A stretch of 64,000 bases of DNA from an uncultured Collinsella sp. (GTDB taxonomy: Bacteria; Actinomycetota; Coriobacteriia; Coriobacteriales; Coriobacteriaceae), in the NCBI GenBank assembly GCA_934646815.1, contig CAKUEW010000002.1, positions 1 to 64,000 of the forward strand, read 5' to 3'. A program made the position numbers and the translations under genes. The notes beneath the pieces were generated by a model that searched no databases, was not told the origin of the DNA, and saw only the letters and a program-made list of their open reading frames with translations. Shown one piece after another: positions 19,836-28,447 of this stretch. Each line of letters opens with the position of its first letter. Position 1 is the first letter of the stretch.

Positions 19836-20957
19836 TCATGAATGCTGCAGATATAACTCTTGGAGCCATGCAGCTGATGTCCTGATATCGAATCCTGACC
19901 TCTCGATTAAATCCTTTGCGCAATTGCGATCTTTAGACTTGCACATATCAAAAGCCTGTAGTGCCCTTTCAGCCCATGCGTCTGCTCCGCTTGAAAGATC
20001 AAGTCGTATAGTTGTAGGCAGAATCCGTGCAGCATCCGGAACCCCATTAGACAGAAGAACAGGAAGACCAGATGCCTGCGCTTCAATTACGGCACAGGAT
20101 AGCCCTTCTGCGAATGAAGGGAAGATAAACAAGTCGAATGCGCTAAGCAACGAAGGTATATCATCTCGTACACCAAGAAAAACAATAGAATCACTAAGGC
20201 CCATCTGCTTTACGGTTTCACGAAGCTGTAGCTCCAACTCCCCCCTCCCGGCCAAAAGTAATACAGATCGTTGATTCCTCCGATGGATAGAGTTGAATAC
20301 CTTGAATAGAAATTGGTGGTTTTTAACTTCAGTTAGACGACCAACGTGGCCCAACACCAGCAAATCCTCACTGAGTCCAAGTTCAGCACGCGCTTCCGCC
20401 CTTTTTTTAATATCAAAGCCCACAACAGAGGTGTCAACACCGTTCTTGAGAATTTGAAATGATGGGCCTTCAACTATTTCCACACCAAATCTATCTATTC
20501 CAGCTTCCTTAGAGCAAGCCAAGAAATAGTCGGCAACATGGCGAACTGGGCGAGCGCACACACGAAACAGAATCTCGTTAGGCGAAATAGGGTAGTTCCG
20601 CGCATGGCTGTGCGCAATGGTGTATGCCCCAGTTTTAGATGCCTCGTTTAGATATATAGAAGCAGGAAAACCTATATGTCCGTGAACAATTGGATAAATA
20701 TGTTGAGAGAAAAATCTCTTGCATGCAGTTTTATAGGAACAGTAGTTGAACAGCTTGTAACGGGGAATTCTAAATATACGTCCACCTAAGCCCTGAATTT
20801 CAGAATCATAGTCACAAGAATTATCCTCATTAACCAGAAAATCAAACTGAACTAAATTCCTGTCCATATTTCGATATAGATTCATAAGCAGCGTCTCAGC
20901 ACCGCCTCTATCCATTGCGCCAATTACCTGGAGTACGCGAACGGGTTTTTGAGTCAT
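19836..20957 (-). CDS. GT4 family glycosyltransferase (EpsF-like)
   Basis: This 373-residue GT-B enzyme has VRVLQVIGAMDRGGAETLLM with the glycine-rich acceptor loop, HSHARN, LGHVGRLTEVKNH, and the donor-site segment FPSFAEGLSCAVIEAQASG with the EX7E glutamates. It resembles exopolysaccharide EpsF-type transferases. I chose ATG 20957, since the domain starts there; 22 extra codons upstream do not belong to the family. It lies downstream of the wall-enzyme genes and is separated from them by a hairpin. Confidence 0.86.
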   Translation of the reverse strand: MTQKPVRVLQVIGAMDRGGAETLLMNLYRNMDRNLVQFDFLVNEDNSCDYDSEIQGLGGRIFRIPRYKLFNYCSYKTACKRFFSQHIYPIVHGHIGFPASIYLNEASKTGAYTIAHSHARNYPISPNEILFRVCARPVRHVADYFLACSKEAGIDRFGVEIVEGPSFQILKNGVDTSVVGFDIKKRAEARAELGLSEDLLVLGHVGRLTEVKNHQFLFKVFNSIHRRNQRSVLLLAGRGELELQLRETVKQMGLSDSIVFLGVRDDIPSLLSAFDLFIFPSFAEGLSCAVIEAQASGLPVLLSNGVPDAARILPTTIRLDLSSGADAWAERALQAFDMCKSKDRNCAKDLIERSGFDIRTSAAWLQELYLQHS

Positions 20958-21003
20958 TATTACCAACCTATAATTCTTATCAAAGACAACATGAGATTCA
21001 AAC

Positions 21004-21043
21004 ATGAGCACCATGACATACATTCGTACATCATGGTGCTCAT
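21004..21043 (-). terminator. Terminator hairpin after the L,D-transpeptidase gene
   Basis: ATGAGCACCATGA (21004-21016) and TCATGGTGCTCAT (21031-21043) form a 13-bp perfect stem. On the minus strand it is followed by GTTTGAATCT. It separates the wall-enzyme genes from the GT4 gene. Confidence 0.6.
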
Positions 21044-21066
21044 ATCATTTAAAGCCTGCCTCGTTC

Positions 21067-23286
21067 TTAATACGTGACAACCTTTGTTCCATAGGGAATA
21101 TTATCGTAAATCCATTTTGCATTCTGGATCTCGAGGCGCACACAGCCAGCAGATGACGGAACGCCCATCGTTGGATCCATAACCTGGTTGCTATTAACGT
21201 AATAAGGCGATGAATGGAATAGGTAGTCGCCATAGAATTGCGTGTAGTAATAACAAGTGTACCCATGGCCAAAGGAATAACCCTTGCCGTAGACCTGATA
21301 CTCCCCCAACACCGTAGGAGTACTAGCTTTGCCGGTAGAACATACATATCGACGGTTCAAGGACCAATTCCCTCTGCACCCCGTGTAAATGCTTGTAAGG
21401 CAACGCGACGTATCGACAAGTATCAACCAATTGGTATTGCTCGAATAACTCTGCGCCTTTGCATCCATATAGTCAGAAACCCAGGCACCGTTGGACATAA
21501 AGTACTGCCAAGAGCCGTCAACTATGCGCCAACCCGTAGCCATGGCTCCACTTGAATCAAGCCAGTACCAAGTACCACTCAGATTTATCCAACCAGTCTG
21601 CATGCGTCCAGAAGAGTTCAGATAATACCAAGAACCGCCAACGGCAACCCAGCCAGTTCTCATTACAAAAGTAGATGGATCGAGATAAAACCAAGACCCG
21701 TCATTATATAACCAGCCAGATCGAGCGTAGCTATCGAGCTCATCGAAGAAATACCAAGACCCGTCTATATTCTTCCATCCGGAACACAAGGTGCCATCAG
21801 CTGTGTCTGCATAAAATTTACAGCCACCTAGCGTTACAAAACCTCGTGCTTGAACCAGCTCACCGTCACCGTTTGAAGTAAATAGCTTTCCCGCGCGCAA
21901 GGCTCCAGACAAGACACGGTCAGAGCCGGCGAAGACCTTGTAAGACTCAGCTTCAGCAGAGTCCTGGACATCAACCCATTCACGACATGCCAAAGCGCCT
22001 GAAGTCTTTGCAAAGTAGTCCTTGCCGTCTACGGAAAATTGTCCAACCGACATTTTTCCGCCAGCAACGGGATCGAGATAATAATAAGTACAGTTAACCG
22101 TTAGCCAGCCAGTCTTTACAATGCCTGAAGCATTTAAAGACTCAGAGAAATACCAGCCACCATCGCTTAGATACCAGCCAAGGGACAGCGCACCCGAATC
22201 AGAAAAATGATACTGGTTATTACCGATTGCCGTAAACCCAGTGACCATTTTATGGTCATTAGCGCCATCGAGCCAATACCAGGCGCCACCTATCAAACGC
22301 CAACCGGAAGCAAGTGCACCAGAAGGTTCAGCATAATACCAATTCAGCCCATCAAAAGCCCAACCAACAGCCATTGCGCCGGATGACTTCAAATAGTAAT
22401 CATACCCACCAAGATGCAATTTGCCGGTAGCCATAGCTCCATCGGAACCAAGCCAATACCAAGCCCCGTTCACAAAACGCCAGCCGTAAGCAAGTGCACC
22501 CGAGGGCTCGGCATAATACCAATTATTACCATCAAACGCCCAGCCAACAGCCATTGCGCCAGACTCTGATAAGTAATATTTAGATGAACCGACACAAACG
22601 ATGCCCTTAGACATTACACCGTCGTTAACGGGATCAAGCCAATACCACTTATTGCCAACAAACAGCCATCCGGTTAGGACTTCGCCGTTTTGTCCGTAAT
22701 ACCATATGTCACCGTCCAGGCACCAGCCAGAAACTAGGCCATACGCTCCAAGAAGATAGGGATGTCCATCGATAACTCGCCGACCGGTCGCCATGGCGCA
22801 ACCCTCAAGAGAATCAAACCAGTACCATTGGCCTCCAATATACCGCCAGCCGCTTACTAGAGCACCAGATTGATCTGCATAAAACCAATTATTATTTGTA
22901 AATAACCAACCGTAGCTCAACGCACCATCGCGAGCAGGATCGAAATAGTAGACAGAGCCATCAATGTTCTGCATACCAGTCAAGCGATTGCCATTATTGA
23001 GATAATAACGAGATGACCCCTCTGATATCCAACCGGAACACTGGTCCTCCTTCAAATTGAGGCGCTGATCTTCGGGTGTTTTCAGCTCGGACGAAGCTTC
23101 GGCCTCAAAAGACGAGTCATCTGATTGCAGGGGCACAGAAACAACGGGCTCGCTACCACAGTCCAGCGCCTCGTCAGCTGCGTAAGCAGGATGTGAAATA
23201 CATAAAGTCAAAACAACAAGCAGGCTTGCAAGAAGCAGCTCTTCCGCAAATCGAAATGGTCCACGATGTTCAGTTCGAGCAATCAT
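21067..23286 (-). CDS. Secreted L,D-transpeptidase with choline-binding-type wall repeats
   Basis: This is a 739-residue exported protein. Residues 1-36 form a signal peptide ending HPAYAADE. About two dozen short repeats of the form GW-x4-G-x-WYY/WYW-x-D follow, as in CW_binding_1 (choline-binding) domains, for example SGAMAVGWAFDGNNWYYAEP. The C-terminal 120 residues are a YkuD L,D-transpeptidase domain with the catalytic block HSSPYY and SAGCVRL. It should cross-link peptidoglycan or attach proteins while held on the wall glycan. AAAGGAG precedes ATG 23286. It is 43 nt downstream of the NlpC/P60 gene, so the two are likely co-transcribed. Confidence 0.92.
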   Translation of the reverse strand: MIARTEHRGPFRFAEELLLASLLVVLTLCISHPAYAADEALDCGSEPVVSVPLQSDDSSFEAEASSELKTPEDQRLNLKEDQCSGWISEGSSRYYLNNGNRLTGMQNIDGSVYYFDPARDGALSYGWLFTNNNWFYADQSGALVSGWRYIGGQWYWFDSLEGCAMATGRRVIDGHPYLLGAYGLVSGWCLDGDIWYYGQNGEVLTGWLFVGNKWYWLDPVNDGVMSKGIVCVGSSKYYLSESGAMAVGWAFDGNNWYYAEPSGALAYGWRFVNGAWYWLGSDGAMATGKLHLGGYDYYLKSSGAMAVGWAFDGLNWYYAEPSGALASGWRLIGGAWYWLDGANDHKMVTGFTAIGNNQYHFSDSGALSLGWYLSDGGWYFSESLNASGIVKTGWLTVNCTYYYLDPVAGGKMSVGQFSVDGKDYFAKTSGALACREWVDVQDSAEAESYKVFAGSDRVLSGALRAGKLFTSNGDGELVQARGFVTLGGCKFYADTADGTLCSGWKNIDGSWYFFDELDSYARSGWLYNDGSWFYLDPSTFVMRTGWVAVGGSWYYLNSSGRMQTGWINLSGTWYWLDSSGAMATGWRIVDGSWQYFMSNGAWVSDYMDAKAQSYSSNTNWLILVDTSRCLTSIYTGCRGNWSLNRRYVCSTGKASTPTVLGEYQVYGKGYSFGHGYTCYYYTQFYGDYLFHSSPYYVNSNQVMDPTMGVPSSAGCVRLEIQNAKWIYDNIPYGTKVVTY

Positions 23287-23329
23287 TACATGCTCCTTTC
23301 TAATAGCACCCGTTTCGCATCCTTATTAA

Positions 23330-25501
23330 CTAAACGAAAGGACGAGCAGCGCCAATTACGTTTCCTCGTGCGCTAATAGGATGAATTCCAACACCCTGAT
23401 GAGGCCAGGAATCGATCATCATTCCGTTACCAAGTGCAATTGCAATATGTCCGCGGTAATAAATAACATCGCCGCGCTGAATCGAACTCGTACTCACAGG
23501 CATAAAGATGTTGCTGTGATACCAATTCATCGAATTGTAGGTTTGGCTTGGATCCCATCGGTGGTTATAAGGGTTGTAGATACCCATATCCATGCCGGTA
23601 GCATATAGACACTGCAGCACAAAACCTGAGCAATCTACAGCACCGCCCGGAGCTGTAGACCAAGGCTCAATATATTGAGTACCAATGTATTCATAAGCAC
23701 GCTGAATGAAAGCATCCACGCAGTCTTCGCGTGTGGCTTCGACAGAAATACGCGAAGGAGTCACATACGTGAAGTAACCCGTACAATAACTAGGCAATTG
23801 AACGGTCCAGGAACTTACCTGGGGATACTGCGGCGGATTTTGCCAACCAACCTTGTCGCACTGACCATCGCTCCAGAACATCCGTCGAATGCCGTCAATG
23901 GTTCTAGCGCCAGTCGCCATGGCGCCACTACCATCCATCCAATACCATTTTCCAGAGTCCTTAAGCCAGCCAACATGCATATGTCCATTCTGGTCAAGGA
24001 AATACCACTTACCGCCTACATACTTCCAGCCAGTAGCCATCTTTCCATCAGAATTCAAATAGAACCAAGAGCCGCTTGTGAAAAGCCATCCCGTTTTCAT
24101 TTCACCGGAGTTAGGATCGAGCCAGTACCAATCATCCCCGACCTGCAACCAGCCATGTTGAATCAAGCCTGTTCCAGGCTCAGCATAAAACCAGTGATCG
24201 GCAACATCGACCCAACCAGCAGCGAGTTGCCATTCACCATCGGCGAAGCTTTTTAAAGTAGTCCCGTTCTCACGAACGACATCTTTACAAAGGAAGCCAT
24301 TGGAATCAGCGTACCTTTCTACGCCGTTTTCAGTTGTAACCCAATCAGAGACGACAAGCCTTCCGCTCTGGCTCGCAAAACAGTCATTGCCGTATGCTTC
24401 AAACAGGCCCGTCTCCATTAGATTGCTGTCGAGGTTAAGAAAATACCAAGACGAGCCCTCTTGACACCATCCGGTGCACAGGGCTCCAGACGCCGAAGCC
24501 AGATACCATCCATTATGAGAGTGGGTCCAGCCAACGGCCATGGCTCCGTACGGCTTCAAATAATAAGCTGCACTGCCAATCTTGAGATACCCAACGGCCA
24601 TTTTGCCATCAAAGGCCGGATCGAGATAATACCAACTACCGTTAACGTATCTCCAACCGGTCTCAGCAACACCGTTAGTGCATAAATACCAATCTGATCC
24701 ATCCAGCGCCCATCCGTTAGCGAGACCATAATCGTTAAAAATGTAGGTTGTACCCTCGATCTTGCGGCGGCCCTTAAACATAGCTAACGTCTGGGGATCA
24801 AAGTAATACCAAACTCCCCCTATCGACCGCCATGAGGAAACAAGCGCTCCAGACGGCGCAGACCAATACCATTCCCCATCCACATAAATCCAGCCAGTCC
24901 TCATAGCGCCGGAAGAATCAAGAAAATAGCGTTCGCCTCCAACGGTGGTAAAACCGGTCTGCACAGCATAGGTCACGGGGTCCAGATAATACCAAGTGCC
25001 GTTTTGAAAAAGCCAACCAGAAGCGAGATAACCGCCGACTTTTGCGTAGAACCACTTTCCTTCAGAGCTAAGCACCCAGCCGTTTTCACATATTGCGCCG
25101 TAAGGCATAGAGGTGCTGTGGTCATTTGCATAGAAGGAGAAGGTTGATCCGGCAGCATCGGTCACGCTAAAGAAACCGGCCTGCATAGCACCATCGTTGG
25201 CAGGATCAAGCCAGTACCAATAGCCGCCACTTTTCACCCAGCCGGTCTGATGCTTTCCATTATTACCGTAATACCAAGACCCGGTCGACTCGTCCAGTTG
25301 CCAACCATCTCTTATTACAGAGGGAGTATCTGATTGCGATTCATCATCAACTAGAGACAATGAATCCACGCACGCCTCAGACCAAGAAGCCTCAGGGGAG
25401 CTCTGTGCGAATGCCACGCCAACGTTCGCACACAAGCAACAAGCAACAATTAAAGATGCACTCGTGCAAGCAAGTGCAACTTTCTTTTTGAAACGATGCA
25501 T
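23330..25501 (-). CDS. Secreted NlpC/P60 peptidase with choline-binding-type wall repeats
   Basis: This is a 723-residue exported protein. The signal peptide (MHRFKKKVALACTSASLIV) is followed by about 20 WY-rich cell-wall-binding repeats and a C-terminal NlpC/P60 domain. The catalytic cysteine is in GGAVDCSGFVLQC, the histidine in YYRGHIAIALGNG. Such enzymes cut peptide stems of peptidoglycan. ATG 25501 is preceded by AGGAGGG; an in-frame start eight codons upstream has none. Divergent to the lic operon, with a palindrome in between. Confidence 0.92.
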   Translation of the reverse strand: MHRFKKKVALACTSASLIVACCLCANVGVAFAQSSPEASWSEACVDSLSLVDDESQSDTPSVIRDGWQLDESTGSWYYGNNGKHQTGWVKSGGYWYWLDPANDGAMQAGFFSVTDAAGSTFSFYANDHSTSMPYGAICENGWVLSSEGKWFYAKVGGYLASGWLFQNGTWYYLDPVTYAVQTGFTTVGGERYFLDSSGAMRTGWIYVDGEWYWSAPSGALVSSWRSIGGVWYYFDPQTLAMFKGRRKIEGTTYIFNDYGLANGWALDGSDWYLCTNGVAETGWRYVNGSWYYLDPAFDGKMAVGYLKIGSAAYYLKPYGAMAVGWTHSHNGWYLASASGALCTGWCQEGSSWYFLNLDSNLMETGLFEAYGNDCFASQSGRLVVSDWVTTENGVERYADSNGFLCKDVVRENGTTLKSFADGEWQLAAGWVDVADHWFYAEPGTGLIQHGWLQVGDDWYWLDPNSGEMKTGWLFTSGSWFYLNSDGKMATGWKYVGGKWYFLDQNGHMHVGWLKDSGKWYWMDGSGAMATGARTIDGIRRMFWSDGQCDKVGWQNPPQYPQVSSWTVQLPSYCTGYFTYVTPSRISVEATREDCVDAFIQRAYEYIGTQYIEPWSTAPGGAVDCSGFVLQCLYATGMDMGIYNPYNHRWDPSQTYNSMNWYHSNIFMPVSTSSIQRGDVIYYRGHIAIALGNGMMIDSWPHQGVGIHPISARGNVIGAARPFV

Positions 25502-25601
25502 AAGCAACCCTCCTAGAAATATCACTTACTATATTTTAATCCACTATCAGAAGTTGGCTTTTCCATTATTCTGTTCAGTATGTGTTGTTAGTAATCATAA
25601 A

Positions 25602-25618
25602 TTGAACAAGCCGTTCAA
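25602..25618. promoter_or_regulatory. Palindrome TTGAAC-N5-GTTCAA between divergent wall-enzyme and lic genes
   Basis: TTGAAC (25602-25607) and GTTCAA (25613-25618) form an exact dyad in the 165-nt divergent gap, 49 nt before the lic fusion start. It fits a dimeric regulator site. The N-terminal HTH of the adjacent fusion protein is a possible binder (inference). Confidence 0.45.
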
Positions 25619-25666
25619 AGTCACTAAGATTAACTCAGGTAATGAACATATCAATTGGAGGCTGAA

Positions 25667-27439
25667 GTGGAACTGAACAAGCGCAACTTTACGGTTCTAT
25701 ACGAATATCTTAAGCACCCATACGCCAGCCAGCGAGAGGTCGCTGAACTTACTGGTCTCTCGCTCGGATCTGTAAACGCCGCAAATAAAGAGCTTACAAG
25801 TGAAGGCCTGCTTGAATCTGACACCTTGACCAATAACGGCTATGAGGCGCTCCATCCCTATAAGGTTGAGAATGCAGTGATATTGGCGGCAGGCCTTTCG
25901 AGCCGATTCGCCCCCATTTCGTATGAAAAACCTAAAGGTCTTTTAAAAGTACGCGGCGAGATTCTCATCGAGCGCCAGATCAGGCAGCTCCAAGAAGCTG
26001 GCATCAGCAATATCACAGTTGTTGTTGGCTATAAAAAAGAGTACTTCTTCTATCTCGAAAGCAAATTCAACGTATCCATCGTCGTCAATAACGAATATGC
26101 ATCTAAAAACAATCACGCATCGCTCATGTGTGTAAAAGAGCGTCTTGGCAACACCTACATCTGCTCTAGCGATGATTACCTTCTGAACAATCCGTTTGAA
26201 GCATATGTTTGGAAAGCATTCTACTCCGCTCAATATGCCGAAGGTGCCACCAAAGAATGGTGCATTCAAACGGGTGCAATGGATAGAATCACCAATGTTG
26301 CGATCGGCGGCTCCAATGCATGGTATATGCTCGGGCACGTTTACTTCGACAGAGCTTTCTCACTTGCATTTAAACAAATACTTGAAGCGGAATATAACAA
26401 GCCGGAAACGACGGACAAGCTCTGGGAAGATCTGTATATCGAGCACATCAAGGAACTCGATATGGTAATCAAGAAGTACCCCGAGGGTGAAATCAACGAA
26501 TTTGACTCTCTTGATGAGCTTCGCGTTTTCGACCCGCACTTTATCGAAAATGTTGACTCCGACATTTTCGATAACATCGAACAGGTGCTCGGCTGCTCCA
26601 AATCGGAGATTCACGACGTCTATCCTCTAAAGCAAGGCCTCACGAATCTATCATGCCACTTTAGAACTAACGATGGAGAGTACGTCTACCGTCATCCGGG
26701 AGTCGGAACTGAACTGCTCATCAATAGAAATGGTGAAGTCGCAGCACTTAAAAAGGCTAAAGAACTTGGGCTTGACGACACGTTTATCTATGAAGACCCC
26801 AAACGTGGCTGGAAAATCTCGAAGTTTGTTCCCAACGCAAAGCAGCCTGATCCGCATGACGCCGCCCAAATGAACCGCATGATGCAGATGTGTCGTTCAC
26901 TTCACGAGAGCGGCGCTAATGTCGAAACCGAGTTCAACTTTTATCTTGAGTCAAAGCGTTATGAATCGCTTCTTCTGGAGAAAGGACCCATCGACATTCC
27001 GGGCTTTAAAGAAATGGCGGCCGAAATCGATGAGCTGGAGCGATTTGTACAGGCCGACAACGCGCCAAAATGCCTTTGCCACAATGACTTCTTTTATCTC
27101 AATTTCCTTATCGACAAAAACGATAAGTACTATCTCATTGACTGGGAATATGCCGGCATGAGCGATTATGCAAATGATTTTGGAACGTGCAGCGTCTGCT
27201 GCGAGCTTTCCGAAGATGAAGTCAATTGCGCGCTTGATGCTTATTTTGGGCGCAAGGCAACGAATAGCGAAGTTGCGCATAACTATGCGCACATCGCCCT
27301 TGCAGGATGGTGCTGGTACCTCTGGTCTCTTCTTAAAGAAGCCGAGGGTGACTTCGTGGGCGAATGGCTCTATATCTACTTCAACTACGGTGCCAAATAC
27401 CTCAAAAAGGCGCTGGAAATCTATCGGAAAGGTGAGTAA
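25667..27439 (+). CDS. HTH - CTP:phosphocholine cytidylyltransferase - choline kinase fusion (LicC-LicA)
   Basis: This is a 590-residue three-part protein. Residues 1-65 form a winged helix (SQREVAELTGLSLGSVNAAN). Residues 70-300 are a nucleotidyltransferase with VILAAGLSSRF and a KPKGLL lysine block, as in LicC. The rest is an aminoglycoside/choline kinase fold with CLCHNDFFYLNFL and LIDWEYAGMSDYANDF, as in LicA. It should phosphorylate choline and activate it as CDP-choline in the cytoplasm. GTG 25667 is chosen because GGAGG lies 6 nt upstream; TTG 25655 would overlap that site. The next gene starts 2 nt after its stop. Confidence 0.9.
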   Translation: MELNKRNFTVLYEYLKHPYASQREVAELTGLSLGSVNAANKELTSEGLLESDTLTNNGYEALHPYKVENAVILAAGLSSRFAPISYEKPKGLLKVRGEILIERQIRQLQEAGISNITVVVGYKKEYFFYLESKFNVSIVVNNEYASKNNHASLMCVKERLGNTYICSSDDYLLNNPFEAYVWKAFYSAQYAEGATKEWCIQTGAMDRITNVAIGGSNAWYMLGHVYFDRAFSLAFKQILEAEYNKPETTDKLWEDLYIEHIKELDMVIKKYPEGEINEFDSLDELRVFDPHFIENVDSDIFDNIEQVLGCSKSEIHDVYPLKQGLTNLSCHFRTNDGEYVYRHPGVGTELLINRNGEVAALKKAKELGLDDTFIYEDPKRGWKISKFVPNAKQPDPHDAAQMNRMMQMCRSLHESGANVETEFNFYLESKRYESLLLEKGPIDIPGFKEMAAEIDELERFVQADNAPKCLCHNDFFYLNFLIDKNDKYYLIDWEYAGMSDYANDFGTCSVCCELSEDEVNCALDAYFGRKATNSEVAHNYAHIALAGWCWYLWSLLKEAEGDFVGEWLYIYFNYGAKYLKKALEIYRKGE

Positions 27440-27441
27440 CG

Positions 27442-28383
27442 ATGCAATTCGGCTTTTTTAGCGGCCTCCTCTGGGGCCTCGATACGGTCATTCTTGGGAT
27501 CGGCCTGGCACTCGCGCCCTACGTCGGAACGGCGGAGGCACTCGCCTGTGCCTCTATCGCAGGTTCATTTCTCCATGATGCCTTCTGTGCAATCTGGCTC
27601 TTTGGCTATATGGGCGCTCGAGGCAGACTCAAGGATACGTTCGCCGCACTAAAGACTCGTTCAGGAAAGGTCGTCATCGCCGGAGCGCTGCTCGGAGGAC
27701 CTATCGGAATGACAGGCTACGTATTGGCGATCAATAATATCGGAGCCGCCTACACGGCAATTATCTCTGCCTTTTATCCTGCAGTCGGAGCGTTTCTGTC
27801 GTTTCTACTGCTGAAGGAGAAAATGAGCAAAGGCCAGATACTATCCCTTCTTGTCGCCCTTTGTGGTGTGATGACGATGGGCTATCTATCGGCCGGATCG
27901 AGCGAAATAGCAAATGCCCCGCTCGGATTAATCGGAGCCGTACTCGCCGTAATTGGATGGGGATCTGAGGCAGTACTGTGCGCATGGGGAATGAAAGACG
28001 ATGCCGTTGACGACGAGACCGCTTTGCAGATCCGTGAAACTGCAAGTGCGCTCGTTTATGGAGTACTTGTTCTCCCCCTCTTCGGTGCATGGCACTTTAC
28101 GATAGGAGCCATCCCGAGCATGCCGACGCTGATCATTGCACTGGCAGGACTTGCAGGAACGGCTTCTTATCTGTTCTATTACAAGGGCATTGCCGCTATT
28201 GGCGCAGCACGCGCAATGGCCCTGAACATCTCCTATTCGGCATGGTCCGTAGTCTTTGGCCTCATTTTGCTCGGTACTATTCCCGACATGGCGTCTGTGA
28301 TCTGCTGCATAGTAATTGTTTGCGGAACCGTCTTGGCAGCCAGTAATTGGGATGAGTTATTTGGTCGCAAGCGAACTGCATAG
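27442..28383 (+). CDS. licB: LicB-type choline permease (EamA/DMT family)
   Basis: This 313-residue membrane protein has about ten hydrophobic segments and two EamA halves. The N-terminal FGFFSGLLWGLDTVILGIGL and the block GGPIGMTGYVLAINNIGAAY match LicB proteins that import choline. It is translationally linked to the LicC-LicA gene (2-nt gap), so uptake and activation of choline are one unit. A strong terminator follows. Confidence 0.9.
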   Translation: MQFGFFSGLLWGLDTVILGIGLALAPYVGTAEALACASIAGSFLHDAFCAIWLFGYMGARGRLKDTFAALKTRSGKVVIAGALLGGPIGMTGYVLAINNIGAAYTAIISAFYPAVGAFLSFLLLKEKMSKGQILSLLVALCGVMTMGYLSAGSSEIANAPLGLIGAVLAVIGWGSEAVLCAWGMKDDAVDDETALQIRETASALVYGVLVLPLFGAWHFTIGAIPSMPTLIIALAGLAGTASYLFYYKGIAAIGAARAMALNISYSAWSVVFGLILLGTIPDMASVICCIVIVCGTVLAASNWDELFGRKRTA

Positions 28384-28405
28384 ATTTGCTCACAGAAATA
28401 GAGCG

Positions 28406-28437
28406 AAGGGGAGGACTCATCGAGTCCTCCCCTTTTT
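28406..28437 (+). terminator. Rho-independent terminator of the lic operon
   Basis: AAGGGGAGGACTC (28406-28418) pairs perfectly with 28422-28434 around a 3-nt loop, followed by further T residues. Confidence 0.9.
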
Positions 28438-28447
28438 AGCTTCGGAG

